Assembly: GCA_964528315.1 (NCBI GenBank)
Contig: CAZGRO010000018.1
Span: 1 to 16,313 of the forward strand
Length of the DNA: 16,313 bases
Direction of reading: 5' to 3'
From: JALHTG01 sp964528315
GTDB taxonomy: Archaea; Thermoproteota; Bathyarchaeia; 40CM-2-53-6; JALHTG01
A program made the translations under genes and the position numbers. The notes under the pieces were generated by a model. That model saw nothing but the letters and a program-made list of their open reading frames with translations. It ran no database searches and was not told where the DNA came from. Shown here piece by piece: positions 6,834 through 14,669 of this stretch. The number at the start of each line of letters is the position of its first letter. The stretch's first letter is position 1.

Positions 6834-8153
6834 CTATCGAATCTTGATATATTCGTAGGCCTCGCGTACTGTATCGAAGGCGAAGTGAATCTTCTGGAAT
6901 CTTCGTCGGAATCCAATAACGTCCTCTTTTACCTTGAGTGGTGATTCTCGTTTGACGACGACCCGCGTTATCAGATCAGCGATTTCCTCCATGTCGCTCT
7001 CCCTCATTCCTAGTCTGGTGCATTCCGATGTACCACACCGAATTCCGCCAGGAGCTTCAAAATGCCTATCGAATTTCAGGTCATATGGCAACAGGTTTCG
7101 GTTGAGGATTATGTTTGCTTGCTCAAGATTCTTTTCGATAGTTCTGCCGTCACCGTAGCTTGTGATGTCTATTATCAGCACGTGTGATTGTGTGAATCCT
7201 TTCTTTTCACCTAGGACCTTGAAACCTCTTTCATGCAACGCTTGGCCTAGGGCTTTTGCGTTCCCTATGATCTGTTCAGCATACTCCCTTCCAAATGCAA
7301 GCATCTCGGCCAATGCAACAGCCTTCCCAGCCACAGTGTGAAGGTGGTGGTTACTAACGCACCCAGGGAAAGTTGCCTTCTTGATCTTGTCAGAGAATCT
7401 TTCCCATGAGATCACCATGCCACCTTGGGGGCCTGGGAGAGTCTTATGGGTGCTAAGTGTAACGGCGTCTGCACCTTCCCTGAGTGGATCCTGGAATTGA
7501 CCTGCTGCGATAAGGCCGCTGACGTGAGCGGAATCATAGCATATCGTTGTTCCCGCGTTATGGAACGTGTCCGCGAGCTCTTTGACTGGGTGCGGGAATG
7601 GAAAGACCGATGCGCCAAACATTGCGATCTTTGGAGGATTCTTCTCCTCCCTTGCCATTTTCTCAACTTTTGCCCTCGTCTTATCGACATCGATGTTCAT
7701 CTCCTCCACATTGAATGGGAAGTACTCTACCTTTAATCCCCGCACCGCTCCAGCGGTCCCCCCCAGCTCCAATCTCCCGGTACTTATGTGACCCCCATTC
7801 GGTATTGCAAGCGACATCATTCTGTCTCCCGGGCTCGCGAACGCGCTGTAGACTGCGAGGTTAGCACAGACTCCAGAAACTGGACGCACATCCACAAATT
7901 CAGCATTAAACAGCTTCTTCGCCAATTCTATGCATAGAAGCTCCACCTGATCAATGTACACGCAGCCTGCATAGACTCGTTCGCCAGGCCAACCTTCGGC
8001 GTAGCGATTTCCAAAATCGCTTATGACCGCTTCTCTCACCGCTGCGCTTGGAACATTCTCACTTGCAATTAGAGGTATGCTTTCCGAGAACCATTTGTGG
8101 TGTTGTTCCAGCAGCTGAAAGACCCTTTCATAGTACTCTTTCGGACTAGACAT
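6834..8153 (-). CDS. glyA: serine hydroxymethyltransferase
   Basis: 439-aa PLP enzyme that interconverts serine and glycine with transfer of a one-carbon unit to a pterin carrier (tetrahydrofolate or, in some archaea, tetrahydromethanopterin). The PLP lysine is K237 in TLSTHKTLPGPQGG. Other family marks are IASENVPS (29-36), NRYAEGWPGERVYAGC (49-64), GHISTG (111-116) and CYDSAHVSGLI (205-215), which holds the cofactor aspartate and histidine. Length is normal and the gene is intact. ATG 8153 has no strong Shine-Dalgarno; a TATA-like CATTAAAG (8186-8193) predicts a leader of about 11 nt. The lipoate-type genes lie 98 bp upstream on the same strand, which suggests a link to the glycine cleavage system. 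Confidence 0.97.
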   Translation of the reverse strand: MSSPKEYYERVFQLLEQHHKWFSESIPLIASENVPSAAVREAVISDFGNRYAEGWPGERVYAGCVYIDQVELLCIELAKKLFNAEFVDVRPVSGVCANLAVYSAFASPGDRMMSLAIPNGGHISTGRLELGGTAGAVRGLKVEYFPFNVEEMNIDVDKTRAKVEKMAREEKNPPKIAMFGASVFPFPHPVKELADTFHNAGTTICYDSAHVSGLIAAGQFQDPLREGADAVTLSTHKTLPGPQGGMVISWERFSDKIKKATFPGCVSNHHLHTVAGKAVALAEMLAFGREYAEQIIGNAKALGQALHERGFKVLGEKKGFTQSHVLIIDITSYGDGRTIEKNLEQANIILNRNLLPYDLKFDRHFEAPGGIRCGTSECTRLGMRESDMEEIADLITRVVVKRESPLKVKEDVIGFRRRFQKIHFAFDTVREAYEYIKIR

Positions 8154-8185
8154 GTTGAGTCATCAGGGATTCAGTGTGAATCGAC

Positions 8186-8193
8186 CTTTAATG
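8186..8193 (-). promoter_or_regulatory. possible TATA box for glyA
   Basis: The minus strand reads CATTAAAG, a partial box A match. Transcription would start near 8164. It implies glyA can be expressed independently of the lipoate genes just upstream. Confidence 0.35.
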
Positions 8194-8251
8194 TCTTTTG
8201 AGGCTTCAGTCTCGTGGTCTACGTAAGAGGAAGTCTCGCTTCTGTTTGTGT

Positions 8252-9031
8252 CTATCGCTTGAAATTCCACTCATCAGTATCGTATTTTCTGACACAAAGC
8301 TCTGATGCGATTTTGAGTTCATCTGACGTAAGATCCTGCTTCAAAAGGTTCACGTTCAGAGCCTGTTCGAATCCTCTCCTTAAGGAATCTGCAATTTCGT
8401 AATGTGATATCGGCCTTCCGAGAATGGATCTTAGGGTAGTGACCTTGGATTGAAGCCTATCTAGAGGCATGCAGGCACTGGGTCGTCCCATCTTCAGAAT
8501 CTTGGTCATGATGTCAAGATTGGAATCGACCAGCAAAGTCCCATGCTGGAGTAATATCTTTCCTCTTCGTGTTTGCGCACCGCCCGAGATCTTCTTTCTA
8601 CTTACGGTTATGTTCGGACACCGTCGTCCTGTTTCGTCAACGCTGAGCTGTGCTTCAAGTCCCAGTTCTCTGCAAGCCAAGATAATCCCGTGACAGAGAC
8701 GACCATATGAGGAGATCAGATCATACGGTACCTCTTCCATATCGACAACAATACTGTATGTCAATTCTCCATTGGAATCGTGATAGACTGCTCCCCCTCC
8801 CGTTGGTCTCCTGACAATCTCAATTCCTAATGATCTGCATGTTCTGATGTCAATCTCTTTTTCGGCTTGTTGAGAGAATCCAAGAGAAACTGCGGAAGGC
8901 TTCCATTGATAGAATCTGATTGTGTTCGGGACGGATCCTTGTGTTCGGGAAATGAGGATTGCTTCATCGATAGCCATGTTTGCCGATGCATTGTTGAAGC
9001 CATTTTGGATGAATCTCCATGGCTCAGTCAC
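8252..9031 (-). CDS. lipoate-protein ligase A / octanoyltransferase (LipM) family protein
   Basis: 259-aa member of the BPL/LplA/LipB fold that attaches lipoate or an octanoyl group to a lysine of carrier proteins such as glycine cleavage H protein or E2. The acyl-AMP loop RRPTGGGAVYHD is at residues 74-85. The conserved lysine is K147 in KKISGGAQTRRG, followed by ILLQHGTLL. The C-terminus has the usual YDTDEWNFKR end. There is no separate C-terminal LplB domain. Ligase and octanoyltransferase are hard to tell apart here: C138 is near the position where LipM has its cysteine, but the spacing to the lysine differs. The start is GTG at 9031, with GAGGGG 7 nt upstream, and it overlaps the radical SAM stop by 8 nt, so the two are coupled. 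Confidence 0.9.
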   Translation of the reverse strand: MTEPWRFIQNGFNNASANMAIDEAILISRTQGSVPNTIRFYQWKPSAVSLGFSQQAEKEIDIRTCRSLGIEIVRRPTGGGAVYHDSNGELTYSIVVDMEEVPYDLISSYGRLCHGIILACRELGLEAQLSVDETGRRCPNITVSRKKISGGAQTRRGKILLQHGTLLVDSNLDIMTKILKMGRPSACMPLDRLQSKVTTLRSILGRPISHYEIADSLRRGFEQALNVNLLKQDLTSDELKIASELCVRKYDTDEWNFKR

Positions 9032-10052
9032 GACAGAACCCCTCTAGTATTCGTGTGGTTTCTTCGATTTCCGCGGTGGTCATTGGCCGAGGATAGTTGT
9101 AGATGGGGCCACTCAGCTTCTCGTTGTAGAAAGGTCTGTTGCAGTTTGGGCAGCCTGATGTCTGATACGGAAGCCCAGTCTCAACAATCTGTCGAAGTTC
9201 TTTCCTTGAGGTTCCGAGGTCTACGAGAGATCCGGAGGAGTCAAAAAGCATGTTCACCTGCCTCCTAAGTTTGTTAACCAACAGGAAACGCGCTGTTTGA
9301 ATCAATCTGTATCGATGGAGGGCAGGAGGGGGCCTGTTCTCCAGAGACGTCCCACGAATTGGAGTGAACGTGAACAATGCAGGGCAAACACCAAGATCAA
9401 CCAGTCCCTGAACCAGGCTCACTATATCTCGATCCGTTTCTCCAAGTCCCACGATCAAATGCGTAGTCACCCTACCAGGGCCGAAGATTGAAAGAGCTTC
9501 GTGAAGGGCTTCCATGTGGTCCTCCCATGTATACGGTCCTTCGGCCATCTGACCTTTGATCATGCTGAAAAGATCTGGCGTCGCTGTGTCAAGTGGGATA
9601 CTGACGCGTTCCACTCCAACAGAATAGAGTCTCTCAAGATCCTCTCTGTCTACTGGTTGGCAGGAAACCGATACACCAATATCGATGTTGGAAAGGATCT
9701 GGGAAACGATTGACAGGATATCCGTAACCACATTTGCATAGTTCACAGCTTGAACGCAAATCCTTGCAACACTTTCCCTAGTTCGCACAAGAGCCTCAAC
9801 GACATTTCTCAGAGGAAATGTTGGCCAATCCACTCTTGAGAGTAGGTCTGATCTGCTTCGACTCATCCTAGCTTGTGAACAGAATAGACAGTTCGCTCGA
9901 CACCTTCCCTGATGATGGGTTAGCAAATATGCCGTTGTCGGCTTAACATGTATCGAGCCCTCGGACAGGCCCAAGGTCAGTGCTGATCCTGCTGAAACAC
10001 GAACCAGCATGCGTGGATCCTCTTCTGCGAGGCGTATCAAGGGCCTAGGCAA
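9024..10052 (-). CDS. radical SAM protein, candidate archaeal lipoyl synthase (LipS-type, biotin-synthase-like)
   Basis: 342-aa radical SAM enzyme. The SAM-cleaving [4Fe-4S] cluster motif CRANCLFC is CX3CX2C at C51, C55 and C58. A second cysteine pair, C301 and C304, sits in SGCPNCNRPFYNE close to the C-terminus, followed by IYNYPRP; it could hold an auxiliary Fe-S cluster that donates sulfur. This layout resembles the archaeal LipS1/LipS2 proteins, often annotated as biotin synthases, which together make lipoyl groups. Overlap with the lipoate-transfer gene strongly supports that role. I cannot say whether it is LipS1 or LipS2, and no second homologue is in the window. The start is TTG at 10052, the first start after an in-frame TAG; GAGG lies just upstream. 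Confidence 0.82.
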   Translation of the reverse strand: MPRPLIRLAEEDPRMLVRVSAGSALTLGLSEGSIHVKPTTAYLLTHHQGRCRANCLFCSQARMSRSRSDLLSRVDWPTFPLRNVVEALVRTRESVARICVQAVNYANVVTDILSIVSQILSNIDIGVSVSCQPVDREDLERLYSVGVERVSIPLDTATPDLFSMIKGQMAEGPYTWEDHMEALHEALSIFGPGRVTTHLIVGLGETDRDIVSLVQGLVDLGVCPALFTFTPIRGTSLENRPPPALHRYRLIQTARFLLVNKLRRQVNMLFDSSGSLVDLGTSRKELRQIVETGLPYQTSGCPNCNRPFYNEKLSGPIYNYPRPMTTAEIEETTRILEGFCRD

Positions 10053-10142
10053 TTCCTCAGAATTGACAGCTCGCTATCTCCCAGAAAAGTGTTACCACGA
10101 GAGTTAACAAGCTGGAAAGATAATGGATTGGAGAATCCAATT

Positions 10143-10157
10143 GGGAGGAGAAGGGAG
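10143..10157 (+). promoter_or_regulatory. purine-rich ribosome binding region before the QueG-like gene
   Basis: GGGAGGAG followed by AAGGGAG forms a double Shine-Dalgarno-like stretch. Its position points to a start at about 10160, where no ATG, GTG or TTG exists in the coding frame. Confidence 0.5.
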
Positions 10158-10159
10158 CT

Positions 10160-10876
10160 ATCTCCGCCGAAACAGAGCACCTGAAGAAATTCGCTGAGGA
10201 TCTAGGGGCAGACCTTTTCGGAGTAGCTGACCTCAAGCTGTTCCAGTCATACGATGGTTTGGATCTTTCTCTTCTTGATTTCCCCTTTGGAATAAGTATC
10301 GGAATAAGGCTCTCTGATTCAGTAGTAGATAGAATAACAGTGGAAGATCCAACACCGGAATATGCATCTCACTACAAGGGAGTAAATGCTCTCTTGGACG
10401 ACATCTCTTTGAGAGTCAGCGATCGCATACAAGGCAATGGCTACGCTGCTCTACCAATACCGGCCTCGCAGATCACGAAACCTGCTCTGCATCAGGGCGC
10501 AATATCCCACAAGGCAATCGGAGCAATTGCAGGCCTAGGCTGGATAGGAAAAAGCCAGTTGTTAATCAACCCAAGGTTTGGGCCGAGACTTCGATTTGCC
10601 TCCGTTCTCACAACTATGCCATTGAGAACAGATGTACCTTTGGAGAATGGCTGTGGGAACTGTGAGATCTGCATCAAATCATGTCCGGCACATGCTATTC
10701 GATTGAGTGAGGTTCTGGGAAAAAGGTGGATCCGGGAACAACTCTTTGACCCAGATGCATGCAACCAACGATTGGTCAGGTTCAGAGACAATCCACTCTA
10801 CGGCGTAAGTATCTGTGGTATATGTGTGAAGGTATGTCCCTTTGGGAGAACAGGCCAGAAGAAATCCGCGAACTAG
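10160..10876 (+). CDS. QueG-like (epoxyqueuosine reductase-related) double [4Fe-4S] protein
   Basis: About 238 aa as drawn. Two cluster motifs near the C-terminus follow the QueG pattern: C165, C168, C171, C175P, then C201 with C219, C222 and C226P. GLGWIGKS lies at 125-132. The HEAT-repeat tail of bacterial QueG is absent, and I see no proof of queuosine chemistry; related archaeal proteins have unknown substrates. The start is unclear. The frame opens at 10124 and the conserved N-terminus (LKKFAEDLGADLFGVADL) lies upstream of the first standard start (TTG 10259). Only ATT, ATC and CTG codons are available there. I use ATC 10160, which is 9 nt after GGAGGAG; CTG 10181 is the alternative. The stop codon overlaps that of the convergent mutase gene. 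Confidence 0.85.
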   Translation: MSAETEHLKKFAEDLGADLFGVADLKLFQSYDGLDLSLLDFPFGISIGIRLSDSVVDRITVEDPTPEYASHYKGVNALLDDISLRVSDRIQGNGYAALPIPASQITKPALHQGAISHKAIGAIAGLGWIGKSQLLINPRFGPRLRFASVLTTMPLRTDVPLENGCGNCEICIKSCPAHAIRLSEVLGKRWIREQLFDPDACNQRLVRFRDNPLYGVSICGICVKVCPFGRTGQKKSAN

Positions 10877-12228
10877 GCCTTGGTCGCAGTTCTCACCAAG
10901 CTAGTGCATCTTTCAACCAGTTCCCTTAATCTTCTCTCCGATCTGGCTTCACAGTATGCCCGTATTCTGGGCTCTGTTCCTGAAGGCCGAAGTAGGAGAA
11001 AGCTGCCGTCCAGATAATTGATCCGTAAACCATCGTATGTCCAGATGTCTTTGATACTCCTCTCCGATGCGAGTTTCGTTTTGATCGTTTCCATGGCAAT
11101 GTCCTTGATCTGGTCTGGGCATGGAAAAGCGATTCTTCTTTGCGGGTAGTCCGGAATGTCCTCGAGTAACTTTGAAAGAGGCCCCGGCGCTTCAGAGAGT
11201 TCACTCACCAGTCTACATGCTGCATAGATTCCATCTCCCCATTGTCCCCAATGATTGTCGATGATCTTCCATGGTTCGCAACAGAGAACTGGCTCTTCTT
11301 CGCGGACAAGAGCTTCATGCGTTTTTCCAAGCCTTGTTCTCTCAACTTGGCCCCCGTATCTCTGTGCCACCTCATCTATTCTAGTAGAAGTGTCAACAGA
11401 TGTTACTATTCTGCCCCGTCCGTGATGCTTTAGAAGGATCTTAGCAAAGAACGCAAGAAGTCTATCATTTGTCACATAGTATCCCCTCTCATCGAGAACA
11501 GATAGTCTGTCTGCGTCTGAGTCATGTGCGATGGCCAGGTCAGCGCCCAGCTTTGAAACCAGTCTCTGAAGCTCTGTCAGATTCTCCGCGGTAGGTTCTG
11601 GTGATCTGCCTGGAAACGTTCCATCCATGTTTGCATTGATGGCTGTTACTTTGCATCCGAGGTCGGAGAGCAGGCTAGGTGTGGCGATTGAACCAGCACC
11701 ATTCGCACAGTCAACAATTACGTGAAGACGCCTTTGGATGGTTTTGATCTCTCGCAGTACTGCCTGAACATATCTTTCCACCACATCTTCACGGTGACCA
11801 AGGCACCCGACCTTGTCCCACGCCGCTAACTTGTAAGATCTGTTGAGAATGAGTTCTTCGAGAGTGTTCTCTTCCTTCCCGGTATATTCTCGTCCTTTGG
11901 CAGAATAGCATTTGAGCCCATTGTCGGTTGGAGGGTTATGCGAACCCGTTATGATTGCGCCTGCATCGAGACCGTACTCTCGTATTCCGAAAGCTAAGAT
12001 CGGAGTAGGGACGCATCCTAATTGAACCGCTTCACATCCGCTCGCCATCAGTCCTGATGACAAAGCGCTTCCAAGACACGGAGAGGACATTCTCGGGTCA
12101 TGGCCGACCGCCACGCTTCCCTTATTCGTAAGGAAAGTCGCAACAGCAAATCCCAGCTTCATTGCCAATTCTGGCGATACTCTATTCAGATTACCCCGAA
12201 TTCCGGATGTGCCAAAAAGCTTCTGCAC
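10873..12228 (-). CDS. phosphohexomutase-family enzyme (phosphoglucomutase/phosphomannomutase/GlmM-like)
   Basis: 451-aa alpha-D-phosphohexomutase of normal length. The phosphoserine is S96 in TGSHNPPTDNG; the metal loop is D236, D238, D240 in DSDADR; the C-terminal phosphate-binding RPSGTEPRIR is at 414-423. The sugar-binding loop, usually GE.SG in this family, reads CCEPWKII around E318, so substrate is uncertain. It could act on glucose-, mannose-, glucosamine- or pentose-phosphate. The start is GTG 12228 with GAGGT 7 nt upstream; that site overlaps the stop of the nucleoside phosphorylase gene, so the two are coupled. A phosphopentomutase role beside a nucleoside phosphorylase is therefore worth considering, but it is inference. 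The 3' end overlaps the opposite gene's stop at CTAG. Confidence 0.93.
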   Translation of the reverse strand: MQKLFGTSGIRGNLNRVSPELAMKLGFAVATFLTNKGSVAVGHDPRMSSPCLGSALSSGLMASGCEAVQLGCVPTPILAFGIREYGLDAGAIITGSHNPPTDNGLKCYSAKGREYTGKEENTLEELILNRSYKLAAWDKVGCLGHREDVVERYVQAVLREIKTIQRRLHVIVDCANGAGSIATPSLLSDLGCKVTAINANMDGTFPGRSPEPTAENLTELQRLVSKLGADLAIAHDSDADRLSVLDERGYYVTNDRLLAFFAKILLKHHGRGRIVTSVDTSTRIDEVAQRYGGQVERTRLGKTHEALVREEEPVLCCEPWKIIDNHWGQWGDGIYAACRLVSELSEAPGPLSKLLEDIPDYPQRRIAFPCPDQIKDIAMETIKTKLASERSIKDIWTYDGLRINYLDGSFLLLRPSGTEPRIRAYCEARSERRLRELVERCTSLVRTATKA

Positions 12229-12238
12229 CGGAAAGACC

Positions 12239-13069
12239 TCAAGTCAGACTTGGATACCAGTATCGCTTTCCCTCGATCTCTCGTTTTCGATCCCACTTGC
12301 TCAGAATCCTGACGGCCTCCACCGATGCTTTGCACGTCTCCTCTTCACCTGCGATTCTGAACTCGTCTGTGATACGATTCGCGTATACTGCACATATGCA
12401 GCCTGCTCTCAAGCCGTATAGTCCAGCTAGAGTGAATATTGTTGAGGCCTCCATCTCGAAACTTAGAACATTGACGGAGGAAAGAGAGTTCACAAAACTC
12501 TCGCTATCTTTAGGTAAATAGTTCTGAAAGCCCGGTCTTCCCTGTCCAACATAGAAACTATCAGAAGATGCCGTGTACCCAACATGATATCTAAATCCAA
12601 ACTTCTCCGCAGCCTCGATGAGAGCCAAAGTCACCTCGTAGCTTGCACCAGCAGGATACTCACAACGAACGTATTGCTTGCTTGTTCCATCCAATCTGAC
12701 AGCAGCAGTGGCAATCACAAGATCTCCAGGTTTGATTTCCTTCTGAAGAGCTCCGCATGACCCAACCCTGATGAAAGTCCTCCCGCCGATCGCTGCAAGT
12801 TCCTCGAAAGCTATTGCTGTTGCTGGACCCCCGATACCCGTCGAACAGGCTGAAACCTTCTGATCTCCGACTAGGCCTGACCAGACACAGTATTCGCGGT
12901 GCTTGGAGATCTCTCTTCCTGAATCCCAAAACCTGGCTATCTTTGGGACGCGATCAGGATCTCCTGGCATGAAGACATAGCTGCCGATATCTCCTTCCTT
13001 GCAGCGAATATGATACTGTAATCCTCTATTCACAGTCGGGTGCCTTGCAGAAGTTCTATTACGACTCAA
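12239..13069 (-). CDS. uridine phosphorylase/purine nucleoside phosphorylase family enzyme
   Basis: 276-aa hexameric-type nucleoside phosphorylase that splits a nucleoside with phosphate to base and ribose-1-phosphate. Phosphate-site motif MPGDPDR is at 34-40, STGIGGP at 76-82, RVGSCGA at 101-107 and the ribose-binding EMEAST at 205-210. The layout is closer to uridine phosphorylase than to the trimeric purine enzymes, but base preference is not settled. The start is TTG 13069, with GAGGG 6 nt upstream and an in-frame TAA just before it. The gene is followed after 10 bp by the mutase, whose ribosome binding site spans this stop codon. Confidence 0.92.
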   Translation of the reverse strand: MSRNRTSARHPTVNRGLQYHIRCKEGDIGSYVFMPGDPDRVPKIARFWDSGREISKHREYCVWSGLVGDQKVSACSTGIGGPATAIAFEELAAIGGRTFIRVGSCGALQKEIKPGDLVIATAAVRLDGTSKQYVRCEYPAGASYEVTLALIEAAEKFGFRYHVGYTASSDSFYVGQGRPGFQNYLPKDSESFVNSLSSVNVLSFEMEASTIFTLAGLYGLRAGCICAVYANRITDEFRIAGEEETCKASVEAVRILSKWDRKREIEGKRYWYPSLT

Positions 13070-13120
13070 TTAGAGCCCTCAAATGATCGAGCTGTCTTCC
13101 CGAAGGATATTCAGGTGCGG

Positions 13121-13128
13121 TTAATTAA
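13121..13128 (-). promoter_or_regulatory. TATA box for the nucleoside phosphorylase/mutase operon
   Basis: TTAATTAA within ACTTAATTAACC on the minus strand. Transcription start is expected near 13099, a leader of about 30 nt that includes the GAGGG before the TTG. Confidence 0.5.
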
Positions 13129-13178
13129 GTCGGATGGAGATCAATCTTCCGCAAGAAGTCGTCCACGTTAAGAAGTTC

Positions 13179-13970
13179 TCAACAGATCCTGTCAGCCAAA
13201 ACCAAGGCAAACCTTCTGATCAAATGAATCTCTGATCCTTTCCACCATTCTGATAGAAGTTCTCTCCAACCGTGTAAGCCAAGCCTCTTCTGCCTGAATT
13301 CAGAGCTGGCAGATGAAAGATAGAGTTGATCGACGAAAGTCTCCAGTCGAGTCACAAGCGGATAGCATATTTCCTTGGAGGCGCTGATCTTGAATCCAGT
13401 CTTCTCCATCTCCCTGCTCAATGTGTCTTTGTCAACGCGGAACATGCCCCGTTCCTTGCCCAAGACTTTCGTATACAAACTGTCGATTAGATTGTTGAAG
13501 TCGTCATCGGATGAGTACTCCGAGACAATCAATTTCCCTCCAGAGGTGAGAACTCGTCGCAGTTCACTTAGTAGACGGATTCTACTGTCGTAGTCAGAGA
13601 GAACAAAATAGCATGTGACGGCGGGGATCGAATTTCCCTTCAAAGGCAAAAGATCAATGCTGGCTCTCAGAAAATCCGACGAGGGCAGGTTGTGATGTGC
13701 TCTCCGCAACATTGTCGATGCGAAGTCCACGCCCAAGACCCGATGATGCCGAGCTATGGTTGCCGTAGGTATCCCGTCGCCGCATCCCACATCCAGAACA
13801 AGGCCATCAAATCCTCGAAGAAAAGCAATAGACTCCTCCATTACCTTGGCTAGTGCCTCGCCTCGCCTGAGCAGACTGCTTCTTCTTCCGAAATCTATGC
13901 CTCTTCTCTGCCATAGCTCCATTAGTTTCCTAAGATTCATCAGCGATTCGCCAAGTCGAGAAATCAGCAT
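13179..13970 (-). CDS. class I SAM-dependent methyltransferase, substrate unknown
   Basis: 263-aa protein with a Rossmann methyltransferase domain in the first two-thirds. SAM motif I is VLDVGCGDG at residues 58-66; the acidic end of strand 2 is in GVDFAS (80-85); the motif with DLLPLKGNS and the CYFVLSDYDS stretch follow, then RRVLTSGGKLIVSEY. The pattern is that of the Methyltransf_11/UbiE-like group, in which substrates vary widely. The last ~90 residues, after the SAM fold, are rich in charged and aromatic residues and show no domain I recognise. The ATG at 13970 was chosen; ATG 13940 (M11) is an alternative, and neither has a clear ribosome binding site. Neighbours do not give the substrate. 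Confidence 0.85.
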   Translation of the reverse strand: MLISRLGESLMNLRKLMELWQRRGIDFGRRSSLLRRGEALAKVMEESIAFLRGFDGLVLDVGCGDGIPTATIARHHRVLGVDFASTMLRRAHHNLPSSDFLRASIDLLPLKGNSIPAVTCYFVLSDYDSRIRLLSELRRVLTSGGKLIVSEYSSDDDFNNLIDSLYTKVLGKERGMFRVDKDTLSREMEKTGFKISASKEICYPLVTRLETFVDQLYLSSASSEFRQKRLGLHGWRELLSEWWKGSEIHLIRRFALVLADRIC

Positions 13971-14108
13971 TGAAGGTTGGATGTGCTGTTCCTATTGGAT
14001 CTAGGCAGATAGAATGTGGTGCTCGTGGAGCTGGTCAAAGGTTCTTTTGGTTGTGGCTTTTCACAGATATGCAGTCTATTCTGCGAGACATTCAAAGCTA
14101 ATTTCCTG

Positions 14109-14624
14109 CTAGTGCTTCTTACCTACTCCTTGAGCTAGGCGCGGGTCGACGTGTTTCCAATTCTCGCTTCTATTTGCGAAGTCTTCTCGTTCTTTGTCGG
14201 TTGTTGCCAGCTTCTCGAATGAACAAAAGTCATCTCCGCAGGCTGCACAATCTGTATGTATGAGTTTGCTTGTTGGGTCGGCTGCCATGGTTTTTGCTGG
14301 ATCAACATAGCAGTAGAGGCATCCCACATCTAGCTCTCCATATTCAAGGAAGATCTTTGCAAACACGCAGTCACGGACCTTTCCGTCTTTCCGTCCACCA
14401 TGAACGCCGTATTTTGGAAGATCAGGGAGTCCTCTCTTCACTCTCTCTCCCACTCGTTTTCCATATTCCATGATGGACTTCAAAATCAGTTCCTTTCCTC
14501 TCTCTATGCCAAACTCCTCGACCAAGGTCTTAGAGAAGGCTAGATGCAGAAGAGCTGTGCGCGAAACCGCGATCTCAACTTGTTCCCTAGCTTCCTTAAG
14601 AGGAACGACCTCTTCTTGAGACAA
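14109..14624 (-). CDS. ATC-hydrolase-like (L-2-amino-thiazoline-4-carboxylate hydrolase family), cysteine-rich
   Basis: 171-aa protein with an N-terminal helical part (EYGKRVGERVKRG) and a C-terminal cysteine-rich part. The arrangement LDVGCLYCYVDPAKTMAADP, then LIHTDCAACGDDFCSFE, fits the ATC hydrolase-like family, many members of which have no known reaction. Six cysteines are seen: C86, C102, C105, C126, C129 and C134. The spacing CX2C and CX2CX4C suggests a metal or Fe-S site, which is inference. The start is TTG 14624; the frame upstream has no other start nearby. A strong TATA lies about 42 bp upstream, giving a leader of about 15 nt. The gene probably forms its own transcription unit with the methyltransferase 138 bp downstream. 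Confidence 0.75.
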   Translation of the reverse strand: MSQEEVVPLKEAREQVEIAVSRTALLHLAFSKTLVEEFGIERGKELILKSIMEYGKRVGERVKRGLPDLPKYGVHGGRKDGKVRDCVFAKIFLEYGELDVGCLYCYVDPAKTMAADPTSKLIHTDCAACGDDFCSFEKLATTDKEREDFANRSENWKHVDPRLAQGVGKKH

Positions 14625-14661
14625 TTGGTGCTCGCCTAGAGTTTTCGTGCGGGAGATTAGG

Positions 14662-14669
14662 TATTTAAG
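14662..14669 (-). promoter_or_regulatory. TATA box for the ATC-hydrolase-like gene
   Basis: The minus strand reads CTTAAATA, close to the archaeal box A consensus. Transcription should begin near 14640, about 15 nt before the TTG start. Confidence 0.6.

Noticed and set aside
14425..14624. V4R-type (4-vinyl reductase) regulatory domain
   Set aside because: The C-terminal cysteine pattern is similar at first sight, but the order of helical part then CLYCYVDPA and CAACGDDFC fits the ATC-hydrolase-like family better.
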